Of a stretch of DNA of 64,000 nt, positions 54,567 through 64,000 are shown in pieces. The notes beneath the pieces are model-generated. The model was not told the DNA's origin. It saw nothing but the letters and a program-made list of their open reading frames with translations, and ran no database searches. This stretch comes from Bacillota bacterium (GTDB lineage: Bacteria; Bacillota; UBA4882; UBA8346), in NCBI GenBank assembly GCA_029776205.1, contig JAKOTQ010000096.1, forward strand, positions 195,771-259,770, given 5' to 3'. Within the stretch, counting starts at the first letter, position 1. Each line of letters begins with the position of its first letter. The translations under genes were made by a program, and so were the position numbers.

Positions 54567-54932
54567 TTATTGTTTGTCTTTCACAATCTCAAACTCCGAA
54601 GCAGCAACGATACCCCCCAGTGGAGGATGGGGTTTTCGAACCCGGACTATCACCCGGTCAACCTCAAAGTTTTCCAAAATCCGCTCGGCAATCCCAGTCC
54701 CCAAAGCTTCAATCAAGTTAAAACTGCCCTTTTCCACCAACTCCTTAACCACATTGTACAAATTCACATAATTTACGGTCTGAGCCAAATCATCAGTGTG
54801 GCCTGCACACGTGAAATCCCCTTCCACTTCCACATCGATCTCCAGATGTTGCCCTAACTCCTTTTCTGCTGCAAACACTCCGTGATATCCGTAAAACACC
54901 ATATTTCTCAAGGTTATTTTGGTTGAAGTCAC
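54567..54932 (-). CDS. folB: Dihydroneopterin aldolase
   Basis: Folate-pathway enzyme that cleaves 7,8-dihydroneopterin to 6-hydroxymethyl-dihydropterin and glycolaldehyde. The 121-aa protein has the canonical ITLRNMVFYGYHGVFAAEKE, the catalytic Glu/Tyr regions with VNYVNLYNVVKELVEKGSFN, and VRVRKPHPPLGGIVAASEFE. The GTG start at 54932 has AGGAGGGTTTTGAG before it. It stands alone; other folate genes are not nearby. A heptad array begins right after the stop codon. Certain. Confidence 0.97.
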   Translation of the reverse strand: MTSTKITLRNMVFYGYHGVFAAEKELGQHLEIDVEVEGDFTCAGHTDDLAQTVNYVNLYNVVKELVEKGSFNLIEALGTGIAERILENFEVDRVIVRVRKPHPPLGGIVAASEFEIVKDKQ

Positions 54933-55037
54933 CTCAAAACCCTCCTTTTTATTACCGACTCTTCCATCATAGCTTATTTACATTTCTGAAGCAATCCGAT
55001 GAAAAAGGAGTATTAAAACAAGGATAACCCCAAAACG

Positions 55038-55066
55038 TTGACAAACAAACCCTTCAAAAGTAAAAT
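55038..55066 (+). promoter_or_regulatory. Promoter of the nadABC operon
   Basis: TTGACA (55038-55043), 17 bases, TAAAAT (55061-55066). It fits a sigma-A promoter 40 bases before nadA. Confidence 0.8.
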
Positions 55067-55105
55067 TAGGATAATTATTATAAGATAAATGGGGGTTTCA
55101 GTTCA

Positions 55106-56026
55106 TTGTCATCCGAAACGTTAGCCCAGGCATTGGCCGAAATCGAAGAACTTAAAAAGAAACACCAGGCCATAATCTTAGCGCATAATTATCAAAACGA
55201 TGAGATTCAGGATTTGGCGGATTTTGTCGGTGATTCATTAGCCTTAAGTCAACAAGCTGCTCAAACCGATGCCAAGGTAATTGTCTTCTGTGGCGTACAC
55301 TTTATGGCAGAGAGCGCCGCCATTTTAGCACCGGATAAAACTGTCTTATTACCTGCTGTTGATGCGGGATGTCCCATGTCCGATATGGCCGAACCGGAAG
55401 CAGTCTTAGAATGGCGTAAGCAATATCCTAACGCGGCCGTTGTCGCTTATGTGAACTCATCCGCCGCAGTGAAAAGCGTCAGTGACTACTGCTGTACGTC
55501 CGCCAATGCTGTCAACTTAGTGCGAAATATTCCGGAATCCGAGATCATTTTCCTGCCTGATCAAAACCTTGGACGTTTTGTGGCTGAACAAGTCCCTGAA
55601 AAAACCATTCATCTGTGGCCAGGATATTGTATCACCCATTACCGGATTACACCGGAAGAAGTCACGAAAATCAAAAATCTCTACCCCGAAGCAGAAGTTC
55701 TGGTTCATCCGGAATGTCGTCACGAAGTGACTGCATTAGCCGATTTCGTAGGAAGTACATCCCAAATCATTCAATATGTACGCAAATCTCAGGCAACCGA
55801 ATTTATTATTGGAACGGAAATGGGGATCCTTCACAGTCTGAAGAAGGACAATCCCTCAAAACGATTTTATTTGATGAGCCCCGGGCTAATCTGTCCAAAC
55901 ATGAAACAGACGACGGTTGCAAAGATTTTAGATGCACTTCGGCACCTAACACCGGTGATCAGCGTCGACTCTCAGATTCGGGAAAAAGCCGTTGCAGCTC
56001 TCAATCGAATGTTAAAATTCGTATAA
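55106..56026 (+). CDS. nadA: Quinolinate synthase NadA
   Basis: 4Fe-4S enzyme condensing iminoaspartate with dihydroxyacetone phosphate to quinolinate in de novo NAD synthesis. The 306-aa sequence has AIILAHNYQNDEIQDLADFV, the cluster cysteines in VFCGVHFMAESAAIL, DYCCTSANAV and GLICPNMKQTT, and VHPECRHEV. The start is a TTG at 55106 preceded by GGGGG. nadB and nadC follow in the same operon. Certain. Confidence 0.98.
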   Translation: MSSETLAQALAEIEELKKKHQAIILAHNYQNDEIQDLADFVGDSLALSQQAAQTDAKVIVFCGVHFMAESAAILAPDKTVLLPAVDAGCPMSDMAEPEAVLEWRKQYPNAAVVAYVNSSAAVKSVSDYCCTSANAVNLVRNIPESEIIFLPDQNLGRFVAEQVPEKTIHLWPGYCITHYRITPEEVTKIKNLYPEAEVLVHPECRHEVTALADFVGSTSQIIQYVRKSQATEFIIGTEMGILHSLKKDNPSKRFYLMSPGLICPNMKQTTVAKILDALRHLTPVISVDSQIREKAVAALNRMLKFV

Positions 56027-56038
56027 ACTGGAGGTCCC

Positions 56039-57625
56039 ATGCTAACATCCTATCCTTCGCAGTTACCTCCTCTTTATGATACTGCACCATACATCATTGT
56101 CGGCAGTGGTATTGCCGGCCTCGCGATGGCTCTGGAATTGAGCAAACATCACCGGGTCATCTTACTCACGAAATCGTCTCTAAATGAGAGCAACAGCACC
56201 TATGCTCAAGGTGGAATTGCGGCAGCATTAGACCTTCATGATTCACCGGAACTTCATTATCAGGATACTATAATGGCCGGAGCTGGTCTCTGCGATCCTG
56301 AAGCAGTTTTATCGTTGGTCTATGATGGTCCGAAATGTGTTCGTCGTCTCATTGAGGTCGGAGTTCCCTTCGATCGGGACAGCGAGTCCAACCTGTCATT
56401 GACCCGGGAAGCCGCCCACAGCCGACGGAGAATTCTGCACGCCAACGGTGATGCTACGGGCCGGGCCATCACCCAAACCTTAATTCACCAAGTTATTAAC
56501 TCACCTCACATAACGGTTTATGAAAACCATTTCGGATTGGCATTAGCTACGATTAACGAACGCTGTTGTGGCCTGGTGGCCCTTTACCAAAATGAACCTC
56601 GCTTATTTTTAAGCAGTGCCGTAGCACTTTGTACCGGTGGCTTAGGACAGATCTACGGTAGCACTACCAACCCGTCAATCGCTACCGGTGATGGAATGGC
56701 CCTGGCCTATCTGGCAGGTGCCCGGCTGAAAGATTTGGAATTCGTACAATTTCATCCAACAGCCTTAGCATTGCCCCCGGCCCCTCCTTTTCTCATCTCC
56801 GAAGCAGTCCGCGGCGAAGGGGCTATCCTTTTAAACGGTAAAGGCCAACGTTTTATGCCGGAGTATCACCCCCTGGCTGAACTGGCTCCGCGGGACGTTG
56901 TCGCCCGTGGCATTTTTGCGGAAATCCAAAAAGGAAATCAACCGGTTTATCTTGATTTGTCCAAAATTCCGCCTGCTACCATCCGTAGCCGGTTCCCCAA
57001 CATTTACGAAACCTGCCTCCGCTACGGACTGGATATTTCGACGAACCCTATTCCGGTGGCTCCGGCTTCTCATTATGTAATGGGCGGAATCGAAACGGAT
57101 CTATTGGGCAGGACTGCCGTTCCCGGATTGTTTGCCGCAGGAGAATCAGCCTGTACCGGAGTTCATGGTGCCAACCGCCTGGCCAGCAACTCTCTCCTGG
57201 AAGGATTGGTTTTTGGAAGCAGAGCAGCTGATTATCTTAAAGAGCAACCCGTTGACATCCCGGAAATATCGGAACAAATCCAAATCCATTATCCCAAGCG
57301 CTACACCGAATACGCCAATATGACGGATGATTATCACCGGCTACATGAGCTGACCGATAATTTCCTTGGAATCGTGCGAAATGCCGCCGGCCTCCAATAT
57401 GCCAAAGAGCAATTGGAGAAAAATTCACCGGCTATCGGCGAATTCACCTGGGATCCAGCCTATTTTGAATTACAAAATATGCTTTTACTGGCATCATTGA
57501 TGTTTGATGCTGCGCTTACCCGCACGGAAAGCCGGGGCGGACATTACCGTGAGGACTATCCTCAACCCCATTCCGATTGGCATAAGCATATTATTTTTTA
57601 TCATTCAACCAAGGAGGTTATTTAA
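56039..57625 (+). CDS. nadB: L-aspartate oxidase NadB
   Basis: FAD enzyme oxidising L-aspartate to iminoaspartate for NadA. The 528-aa protein has the dinucleotide motif IVGSGIAGLAMALELSKHHR, NESNSTYAQGGIAAALD, SRRRILHANGDATGRAI, EFVQFHPTALALPPAP and GVHGANRLASNSLLEGLVFG, all hallmarks of NadB rather than succinate dehydrogenase. The ATG follows GGAGGTCCC. Its stop overlaps the nadC start (TAATG). Certain. Confidence 0.98.
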   Translation: MLTSYPSQLPPLYDTAPYIIVGSGIAGLAMALELSKHHRVILLTKSSLNESNSTYAQGGIAAALDLHDSPELHYQDTIMAGAGLCDPEAVLSLVYDGPKCVRRLIEVGVPFDRDSESNLSLTREAAHSRRRILHANGDATGRAITQTLIHQVINSPHITVYENHFGLALATINERCCGLVALYQNEPRLFLSSAVALCTGGLGQIYGSTTNPSIATGDGMALAYLAGARLKDLEFVQFHPTALALPPAPPFLISEAVRGEGAILLNGKGQRFMPEYHPLAELAPRDVVARGIFAEIQKGNQPVYLDLSKIPPATIRSRFPNIYETCLRYGLDISTNPIPVAPASHYVMGGIETDLLGRTAVPGLFAAGESACTGVHGANRLASNSLLEGLVFGSRAADYLKEQPVDIPEISEQIQIHYPKRYTEYANMTDDYHRLHELTDNFLGIVRNAAGLQYAKEQLEKNSPAIGEFTWDPAYFELQNMLLLASLMFDAALTRTESRGGHYREDYPQPHSDWHKHIIFYHSTKEVI

Positions 57626-58458
57626 TGAATACGCTCCTGTTAAAAGAGATTATCCGCTATGCAATCAATGAAGACTCCGGTTATGGAGATATCACGTCAG
57701 AAGCCATTTTTGACAAAAATTTCGAAATATCCGGTACGTTTATTGCCAAAGCCGACGGTATTATCGCCGGGCTTCCTGTGGTTTCCGCCGTATTTGACGA
57801 GATCGACCCCCGGATCGTCTTTTCACCGTTGATCAGCGATGGAACTCCGGTCAGCCCCGGAATGAAAATCGCCACAGTGCAAGGGCCCGTCAAACCGATC
57901 CTAGCCGGCGAACGTATTGCCCTCAATTTTTTGCAACGCCTGTCGGGCATCGCCACTTATACGTCTTCATTGGCAAAACTGATTAAGGACTATCCAGCCA
58001 AAATTGTCGATACCCGTAAAACAACACCCGGCCTACGGATGTTGGAGAAATATGCTGTCCGGCAAGGCGGCGGCCACAATCACCGGTTTAATCTGAGCGA
58101 TGCAGTATTGATCAAGGACAACCACATTGCAGCCTGTGGTTCTATCACCAAGGCCATCGAACGCTGCCGTGCCTATATCCCCCACACCATGCGGATCGAA
58201 GTGGAAGTCGAAAACGAGACCCAAGTCCGTGAAGCGTTAGCGGCCAAGGCCGATATCATCATGCTGGATAATATGACACCGGCAGAAATGAAACGCATGG
58301 TTGAGCTGATCAACGGACAAGCCATCGTCGAAGCTTCCGGAAATGTCAACGAGAAAAATATCGTTGAAATCGCTGCGACCGGTGTGGATATCATTTCTAT
58401 CGGCTCCCTTACCCATTCCGTCCGGGCTCTGGATATCAGCCTGAAATTCGAAGGATAA
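57625..58458 (+). CDS. nadC: Nicotinate-nucleotide diphosphorylase NadC (carboxylating)
   Basis: Converts quinolinate and PRPP to nicotinate mononucleotide, completing the de novo branch. The 277-aa enzyme has NEDSGYGDITSEAIF, GERIALNFLQRLSGIATYTS, DTRKTTPGLRMLEKYAVRQG followed by GGHNHRFNLSDAVLIKDNH, and IIMLDNMTPAEMKRMV. AAGGAGG precedes the ATG, which is coupled to nadB. A terminator follows. Certain. Confidence 0.98.
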   Translation: MNTLLLKEIIRYAINEDSGYGDITSEAIFDKNFEISGTFIAKADGIIAGLPVVSAVFDEIDPRIVFSPLISDGTPVSPGMKIATVQGPVKPILAGERIALNFLQRLSGIATYTSSLAKLIKDYPAKIVDTRKTTPGLRMLEKYAVRQGGGHNHRFNLSDAVLIKDNHIAACGSITKAIERCRAYIPHTMRIEVEVENETQVREALAAKADIIMLDNMTPAEMKRMVELINGQAIVEASGNVNEKNIVEIAATGVDIISIGSLTHSVRALDISLKFEG

Positions 58459-58494
58459 TCATATGCCACTCAAATTCATTTTTGATTCAGACAT

Positions 58495-58524
58495 AAAAAA
58501 GCAACCGTTTTCGGTTGCTTTTTG
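58495..58524. terminator. Bidirectional terminator between nadC and ftsH
   Basis: AAAAAAGCAACCG-TTTT-CGGTTGCTTTTTG, with A-run and T-run on either side of a 7-bp GC-rich core. Confidence 0.93.
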
Positions 58525-58531
58525 TTTTTAC

Positions 58532-60352
58532 TTAGGCCAAACTCTCTTCCTTTTTAGGCTTTTCACCGATTAAGGCGATAAATTCTTCACTCTCAATCGT
58601 CTCTTTCTCCAGTAACAACTTGGCAATCTGGTCCAACTGATCCCGATGTTCGTTGATGATGTCTTTGGCCCGTTGGAATGATTCATCCATGATCCGCCGG
58701 ATTTCACGGTCAATGGCCGCGGCAATCTCTTCGCTGTAATTCTTATCCCTGGAAATATCCCGACCTAAGAATACTTGCTCCTCATGGCCATGGCCAAAAG
58801 TCATATAACCCAGATTGTCACTCATACCATATTCAGTGATCATTTTTCGGACCATTCGGGTTGCCCGTTCCAGATCGTTGCGGGCTCCGGTGCTGATCTC
58901 TCCCAACGCGATAACCTCAGCAGCCCGTCCGCCCAAATACATTACGATATCTTCTAAGAGTTCGGTCCGAGTCTGATAATGTCTATCCTCCAGCGGAAAC
59001 GCCAACGTATATCCTCCGGCCATTCCCCGAGGAATAATGGAGATTTTATGAATCGGATCGACCGTCGGCAAATAATGTCCAACCAAAGCATGGCCAGCCT
59101 CATGATAAGCCGTTAGTTCCCGTTCTTTTTGGCTCATAATTTTGCTCTTTTTCTCAGGACCAGCAATGACCCGTTCGATAGCTTCCTCACAATCGGACAT
59201 CTCAATTTTCTTCTTATTGCGGCGGGCAGCCAGCAAAGCGGCTTCATTTAAAACATTGGCCAAGTCCGCCCCGGTAAACATCGGGGTTCTGCGGGCAAGA
59301 ACCTGAAGATCCACATCGGAGGAAAGGGGTTTTCCTTTGGCATGAACTTTTAAAATCTCTTCCCGCCCTTTGATATCCGGAATATCCAAGGTCACCTGCC
59401 GGTCAAAACGGCCCGGCCGTAATAATGCCGGATCCAGAACATCAGGCCGGTTAGTAGCAGCCAGAATAATGATACCGGCATTCGGCTCAAAACCATCCAT
59501 CTCCACGAGAAGTTGGTTTAAGGTCTGTTCCCGTTCATCATGTCCGCCACCAAGTCCGGCACCCCGTTGTCGTCCAACAGCATCGATCTCATCCACAAAA
59601 ACGATACATGGTGCATTTTTCTTAGCTTGCTCAAACAAGTCACGTACCCGGGAAGCACCGACACCGACAAACATCTCCACAAAATCCGAACCACTGATAC
59701 TGAAGAAAGGTACTCCTGCTTCTCCGGCAACGGCTTTCGCTAATAACGTTTTACCGGTTCCCGGAGAACCGATCAGTAAAACTCCCTTCGGGATTTTTGC
59801 TCCCAATTCTGTAAAGCGACGTGGCTGCCGAAGAAATTCAACGATCTCCACTAACTCTTCTTTCGCTTCATCTTCCCCTTGAACATCATCAAAAGTCACT
59901 TTGGTTTTATCTTCAGTATGCAGCCTGGCCCGGCTTTTTCCGAAAGACATCGCCTTATTGCTGGAATTTTGCATTTGATTTAGGATAAAAAACCAGAAAA
60001 TCAGGAATAAAACAAAAAAGCCCAAATTCGGCAGGATAATAGCCCACCAGCCGTTACCGGCATTGGAGAAAGAAACCTTCACCCCATGTTCCCTTAATAA
60101 ATCATAGTATAAATCAGGGTGATTGGCCGGCCCTTCGGTACGGTACCGTTTGTCTCCCTCCTGACGTCCCTGGATGGTTCCGTCGTTATTATTAATCTCC
60201 GCATCGATGATTTTGCCGGATTCAACCCGCTTCACGAATTCATTATAGTTAATCTGTTCGACAGAATCCTTATTTAAAAAATTCGCAACTAAAAACAAGG
60301 TGATAACGGCAATCACAAAATAAAGTACAATCTCACGTGCTACTTTGAACAA
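58532..60352 (-). CDS. ftsH: ATP-dependent zinc metalloprotease FtsH
   Basis: Membrane-bound AAA+ protease, 606 aa. Two membrane helices ([19 protein letters not shown] and [15 protein letters not shown]) flank a small extracytoplasmic domain. Walker A is [10 protein letters not shown] (residues 193-202), Walker B is [16 protein letters not shown], the second region of homology is [19 protein letters not shown] and the zinc motif is [11 protein letters not shown]. It degrades membrane and regulatory proteins and aids sporulation in Bacillus. The TTG start has GGGAGG before it. tilS precedes it, as in many Bacillota. Confidence 0.98.
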   Translation of the reverse strand: MFKVAREIVLYFVIAVITLFLVANFLNKDSVEQINYNEFVKRVESGKIIDAEINNNDGTIQGRQEGDKRYRTEGPANHPDLYYDLLREHGVKVSFSNAGNGWWAIILPNLGFFVLFLIFWFFILNQMQNSSNKAMSFGKSRARLHTEDKTKVTFDDVQGEDEAKEELVEIVEFLRQPRRFTELGAKIPKGVLLIGSPGTGKTLLAKAVAGEAGVPFFSISGSDFVEMFVGVGASRVRDLFEQAKKNAPCIVFVDEIDAVGRQRGAGLGGGHDEREQTLNQLLVEMDGFEPNAGIIILAATNRPDVLDPALLRPGRFDRQVTLDIPDIKGREEILKVHAKGKPLSSDVDLQVLARRTPMFTGADLANVLNEAALLAARRNKKKIEMSDCEEAIERVIAGPEKKSKIMSQKERELTAYHEAGHALVGHYLPTVDPIHKISIIPRGMAGGYTLAFPLEDRHYQTRTELLEDIVMYLGGRAAEVIALGEISTGARNDLERATRMVRKMITEYGMSDNLGYMTFGHGHEEQVFLGRDISRDKNYSEEIAAAIDREIRRIMDESFQRAKDIINEHRDQLDQIAKLLLEKETIESEEFIALIGEKPKKEESLA

Positions 60353-60388
60353 TTAGAAACCTCCCTCCGGCAAATAACCATGTTAAAT

Positions 60389-60417
60389 ATTATACCATAG
60401 TCAAAAAGTGAATACAA
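60389..60417 (-). promoter_or_regulatory. Promoter of ftsH
   Basis: On the minus strand, TTGTAT (60417-60412), 17 bases, TATAAT (60394-60389), beginning directly after the tilS stop. Confidence 0.75.
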
Positions 60418-61821
60418 TTAATCTCCTTCGGATATCCCGGTACTGACGGCAGATATCCGCCAGATATTTTGGGTCTTTTGGGTTACTTTGACATCATCGG
60501 CCATCCGATAGCCAACCACCCAGATAATCCGATCATCAGAAGTCAGTAACAAAGGTATCTTTCCCCGTAATCGTCGGGATATTTTTTGGTTAATGAAAAA
60601 ATCATGTAATTTTTGAGAACCGGTCATCCCAAAGGGTCGAAACACATCTCCCGGTTGCCAATATCGAACTTTCAGCGGCAAATTAAGCTTTTCCCGGTCA
60701 ACATAAATCTCATTTGGAGCGACTTTCGACCAATCTCCCGGGATTGAAGCCTCCTCAATCACCAATTCCATTGGAACTGCTCCCAACCTGGTAATTCCCG
60801 GAGCATTTACTGCAACCAGTTCCAAGCAACTTTTTTCATCCCAATCCGGTCTTTGGAAATAAAGGACCCCACCTTCCAAATATACCAGCGTCTTATGGCA
60901 AATATGAGTCTTTTTGAATTGATAGTTCTCCGCTGTGATTTTACTTCGCAACTTTTGCAAAGCCTGAAGTTCCATCCGGTATTCTACGCCGAGTTCAGCC
61001 AGAGTATCCCGTAAAACATGATATTGGAGATAAGGATCCAGGGTTAAAAAAAGGTCGAGACGCAGGCCAACTCGGTCGCTTTCCCCTATCCTTACTTCCG
61101 AAAAGGATTGTCTTAATAATGCCTGTATAAACCGATTATGCTCTCGGGCCAATTCCCCCAGCCGATTTAAAGCTTCTTTAAACCGGGGATTATAATCCTG
61201 TTCTATCTGGGGAATTAATTGGTGGCGTAAACGATTGCGCTGATAAAGCAACTTGTGATTGGAAGAATCTTCAACCCATTTCAAATTATGGGCAGTAACA
61301 TAATCCCGAATTTCGGCGCGGGTTACTCCTAGAAGCGGCCGTACATATACTCCATCCCGCTCCACAGGTATTCCAGCCAGTCCGTCCAGACCTGTTCCCC
61401 GGATTAGCCGATATAAGATGGTTTCAGCCTGATCATCCCGATGATGAGCCAGAGCAATCTTGGATGCAGAAAACTCCCGCCGTACCTCTTCAAAGATTCG
61501 ATATCGTTCATTCCTGGCTAATAACTGCAATGATTGCGGTTTACTCCGCAACCGTCCTGGAATGTCGATAATGACCTGTTTGGTCAAAAGACCATACTGT
61601 CGGCCATATTGCTCCAAAAGTTCGACCTCAGCTCGGTTTTCCTCCGGCCGTAAAGAATGATTTACATATAAGACCACTAATTGAAGTCGATATTCAGCGA
61701 GACTTTGCAATACATGAAGCAAGCATACAGAATCAATACCACCTGAAAAGCCAACGACTACTGTTTCCCCAGGCTTAAACAATCCATATTGGACTATCGT
61801 CTTTTTGACTTTAGTAATCAA
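60418..61821 (-). CDS. tilS: tRNA(Ile)-lysidine synthetase TilS
   Basis: Adds lysine to C34 of the CAU-anticodon tRNA-Ile so that it reads AUA; essential. The 467-aa protein has the PP-loop VVGFSGGIDSVCLLHVLQSL, ALAHHRDDQAETILYRLIRG and GLAGIPVERDGVYVRPLLGV, then a C-terminal domain with KVRYWQPGDVFRPFGMTGSQ followed by KLHDFFINQKI. A TTG at 61821 preceded by GGAG is the likely start. Lies between spoIIE and ftsH, the same neighbourhood as in Bacillus. Certain. Confidence 0.97.
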   Translation of the reverse strand: MITKVKKTIVQYGLFKPGETVVVGFSGGIDSVCLLHVLQSLAEYRLQLVVLYVNHSLRPEENRAEVELLEQYGRQYGLLTKQVIIDIPGRLRSKPQSLQLLARNERYRIFEEVRREFSASKIALAHHRDDQAETILYRLIRGTGLDGLAGIPVERDGVYVRPLLGVTRAEIRDYVTAHNLKWVEDSSNHKLLYQRNRLRHQLIPQIEQDYNPRFKEALNRLGELAREHNRFIQALLRQSFSEVRIGESDRVGLRLDLFLTLDPYLQYHVLRDTLAELGVEYRMELQALQKLRSKITAENYQFKKTHICHKTLVYLEGGVLYFQRPDWDEKSCLELVAVNAPGITRLGAVPMELVIEEASIPGDWSKVAPNEIYVDREKLNLPLKVRYWQPGDVFRPFGMTGSQKLHDFFINQKISRRLRGKIPLLLTSDDRIIWVVGYRMADDVKVTQKTQNIWRISAVSTGISEGD

Positions 61822-61965
61822 CGGTAACTCCTACACGATGGTTTACAATGATAACGTCCCCTTTAATTCTTTAGTTCCCTGGGATTTGGAACGTTCATCA
61901 AATTGTAATCAGTTTTTTTCATTATTTCGCTTAATCGTCCTTTTTACCCTTTTTCCCTAAAAATA

Positions 61966-62005
61966 AACACTAAAAGAAAAGCACTACCATTCGAATGGTA
62001 GTGCT
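61966..62005 (-). terminator. Terminator of spoIIE
   Basis: AGCACTACCATTC and GAATGGTAGTGCT form a perfect palindrome. On the minus strand it is followed by TTTCTTTTAG. It begins 24 bases past the spoIIE stop. Confidence 0.85.
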
Positions 62006-62028
62006 CAGGAAAACAGGATTGAAACCCA

Positions 62029-64000
62029 TCAGTTTGAAAAAACTTTATTCTCAGTTAACTGCATTACAATCACTGTCATGTCATCTTTAGGGAGCCCATC
62101 TTGATTGATCTTGGCTAAATTCAACAAATATTCGCCGAGCGCTTCCGGGCCGACCACTTCTACTTTACTCAGTGCCCGTTTTATCCATTCATCATTTCCG
62201 GAAGGATCCAATTTGCTGTCGACCACACCATCTGTAACCATCACCACCAAATCGCCTGGCATCAAATTGATGGTTGTTTTCTCAATATCCACTGTATTCA
62301 AGATTCCGGCAGGCAACGATGTGGATTTGATGGTCCAAACTTCGCGGCCCCGTTTTACATACGTTGCTGCAGCACCGATCTTTAGGAATTCAGCAGCTCC
62401 GCTGTAAAGATCGATCCATGCTAAATCAACCGTTGCAAAAGACTCTTCCGGTGAACGCAACGACATCATGGAATTTACCATTTTCACAGCAAAGTTACGA
62501 TCAATTCCAGTATCCAATAACTGTTCCAAAATCGTCACTGTCGAGTTGCTCTCCGATGCCGCCTTGCTGCCATGGCCCATACCATCACTTAGTATGGCTA
62601 CAAAATATCCATCTTTCAGTTCATGAAGGGCATGACTGTCTCCGGAAAATTCGTTGCCGGCTTTTGGAAGTTTACATACCGTAGTTTTCACTTCATAGGT
62701 CCGTTTAGGAATAAGACAATAAGCACATTCGTCTTTCCCCAGAGAGCATTTCTTTTCCCATACAATATATTCAAGTCCCAGCAAAGAACTGATAAATGGC
62801 ACCATCACATGTTGACATTCATGTCTTTGATTACATTTACGCCGCTTCACATAGATTTCCAATCCATCTTCTCCAAAAGAACTGACTCCGATTTCTTTGA
62901 CATATATACCAGCCCGGTTGAGACCACTTTTGATTTTCGTTTCCAATTCCGATCTAAAAATACTGTCTCGGGATATTTGCTTACCCAACTTTTGAACTAG
63001 CCCTGAGATTCCCTCCATTTGGCCGATGAGGTATTGAGTATGTTCTTCCAGTTTGCGTCTCCAATAATTATCTCCATGACAGCTTTCCAACAATTGATTT
63101 ATCGTATTAACCAATTTGAACTGTTGAAAACAATCTTTACTCAATCGCCCTTTCACGTGAGATGCATAAATCTCTCCTTGCAATTCAGCATGGGCGATCA
63201 AATCAAACAGTTCACGGTAAGTCTGATAAAAATTTTCTCCCCAACACTTTTCGTATCCCGTACAATGCTGACAGATTTGATTACAGACCTGATCCAATAA
63301 CGAATATAAATCGGTCCGGACCGGCGGAATACTTGCCTCACGTTCAGACAATGTCTTGGCTATCTCGGCAAACGCACTCGAGACTGCATTCAGACGAGTG
63401 GTAACCAAATCCTCCAACTGCATCTGCTTTTGCTCGGCTTCCTCTTTCGACGCAATCTCCGGAAAACAACCTGAAATGTGGGACAAATGATGACGCGGTA
63501 TCAAGATAAATCCCGCTAAACCCATGCCAACTGACCAGGCATGTCCGGCAATTTCTGCTTCGCCCCCCAGTTGAATCGTCAGAAGATAGAGACCGAGGAC
63601 ACCTCCGATAATCGTACCCCATCGGCCCAGTCCTCGCAAAAAACCGCCTAACATTCCGGGAATGGCATAAACTGCAATTAACATCAAAAAACTTCCAGCT
63701 GTAAGACTAAGTATCCAACCGATTAGGATCCCCATCATCGCACCTGCTCCTCCTCCACCTAAATAAGCAACTGCTGCCAAAAAGGTCACTGAAAGCATCT
63801 CTGAAATATTTACCGAATAAACGGTCAGATCTTGAGCCCCGCATATTCCCATCATTATCATGGCTAACAAAGAGCCTGACGCTAAAGTTGTACTTGTCAA
63901 GGGATAAGCTATATATTTAAATGCCATTTGATATACCTGACTCAAGAAAGCCACCAATAAACATTCGGCAAGGACAATAGTCAAGCTATTTCTTTCCGGA
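62029..64000 (-). CDS. spoIIE: SpoIIE, stage II sporulation phosphatase, N-terminus cut by the window
   Basis: Bifunctional sporulation protein: it helps place the polar septum and dephosphorylates SpoIIAA to activate sigma-F in the forespore. About 657 C-terminal residues are visible; the frame stays open to position 64000 and full-length family members have about 800. Visible parts are the end of the multi-helix membrane domain (about 160 residues), a Cys-rich linker (CNQICQHCTGYEKCWG and CNQRHECQHV) and the PP2C domain with VAILSDGMGHGSKAASESN, VNSMMSLRSPEESFATVDLA and DLVVMVTDGVVDSK. Neighbour of tilS-ftsH as in Bacillus. Certain. Confidence 0.96.
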   Translation of the reverse strand, partial: PERNSLTIVLAECLLVAFLSQVYQMAFKYIAYPLTSTTLASGSLLAMIMMGICGAQDLTVYSVNISEMLSVTFLAAVAYLGGGGAGAMMGILIGWILSLTAGSFLMLIAVYAIPGMLGGFLRGLGRWGTIIGGVLGLYLLTIQLGGEAEIAGHAWSVGMGLAGFILIPRHHLSHISGCFPEIASKEEAEQKQMQLEDLVTTRLNAVSSAFAEIAKTLSEREASIPPVRTDLYSLLDQVCNQICQHCTGYEKCWGENFYQTYRELFDLIAHAELQGEIYASHVKGRLSKDCFQQFKLVNTINQLLESCHGDNYWRRKLEEHTQYLIGQMEGISGLVQKLGKQISRDSIFRSELETKIKSGLNRAGIYVKEIGVSSFGEDGLEIYVKRRKCNQRHECQHVMVPFISSLLGLEYIVWEKKCSLGKDECAYCLIPKRTYEVKTTVCKLPKAGNEFSGDSHALHELKDGYFVAILSDGMGHGSKAASESNSTVTILEQLLDTGIDRNFAVKMVNSMMSLRSPEESFATVDLAWIDLYSGAAEFLKIGAAATYVKRGREVWTIKSTSLPAGILNTVDIEKTTINLMPGDLVVMVTDGVVDSKLDPSGNDEWIKRALSKVEVVGPEALGEYLLNLAKINQDGLPKDDMTVIVMQLTENKVFSN

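Overview
The window looks like the chromosome of an endospore-forming member of the Bacillota (Firmicutes) that also has an outer membrane. Sporulation genes are spread through it: spo0A, spoVS, yqfC, yqfD, a spoIID-type gene, a spore-type Lon protease and spoIIE. Two signal-peptide beta-barrel proteins ending in Phe and an mlaE-mlaF-mlaD lipid-transport operon point to a diderm envelope. I cannot name the genus; a diderm spore-forming lineage fits best. Most genes are on the minus strand, densely packed and often translationally coupled. No tRNA, rRNA, CRISPR array, complete prophage or intact insertion sequence was seen.

Layout. 1-5.9 kb: a PP2C phosphatase (cut by the left edge), an FHA protein, rlmN (frameshifted), spo0A with a sigma-H-like promoter, an acetyltransferase, spoVS-ymdB and an unrecognised gene. 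6-11 kb: rny, recX-recA (promoter with a LexA-type box), thpR-cinA. 11-24 kb: speD with a structured leader, ku, dtd-relA-recJ, a lytic transglycosylase, a HAD phosphatase, an HD-domain protein, uppP, a TPR protein and an HD-GYP protein. 24-31.7 kb: secDF, two small membrane proteins, yajC, tgt, queA and the spoIID-type gene. 31.8-39.4 kb: the conserved yqfC-yqfD-phoH-pgpH-ybeY-dgkA-cdd-era block, with dgkA fused to a PAP2 phosphatase domain.

39.5-48.4 kb: two tandem barrel paralogues (the second frameshifted just after its start codon), dnaB, a secreted beta-propeller-like protein, lonC-rplI and rpsF-ssb-rpsR. 48.4-52.7 kb: a decayed gcvH, a 29-codon gene with its own promoter and terminator, mlaEFD with a beta-barrel-like tail on MlaD, and a degenerate fragment with an in-frame stop. 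52.7-64 kb: bioY-birA behind a BirA operator, folB, nadABC, ftsH, tilS and spoIIE (cut by the right edge).

The most unusual signal is a family of degenerate intergenic arrays with seven-base periodicity. Four of them begin 3-16 bases after the stop codon of a minus-strand gene (spoVS, dtd, queA, folB), and in each the first heptad fits RRGTACW. Three genes (rlmN, the second barrel gene, gcvH) each lack a single A compared with an intact frame. This may be sequencing error, slippage or decay, although gcvH has also lost its lipoyl-lysine codon by substitution.
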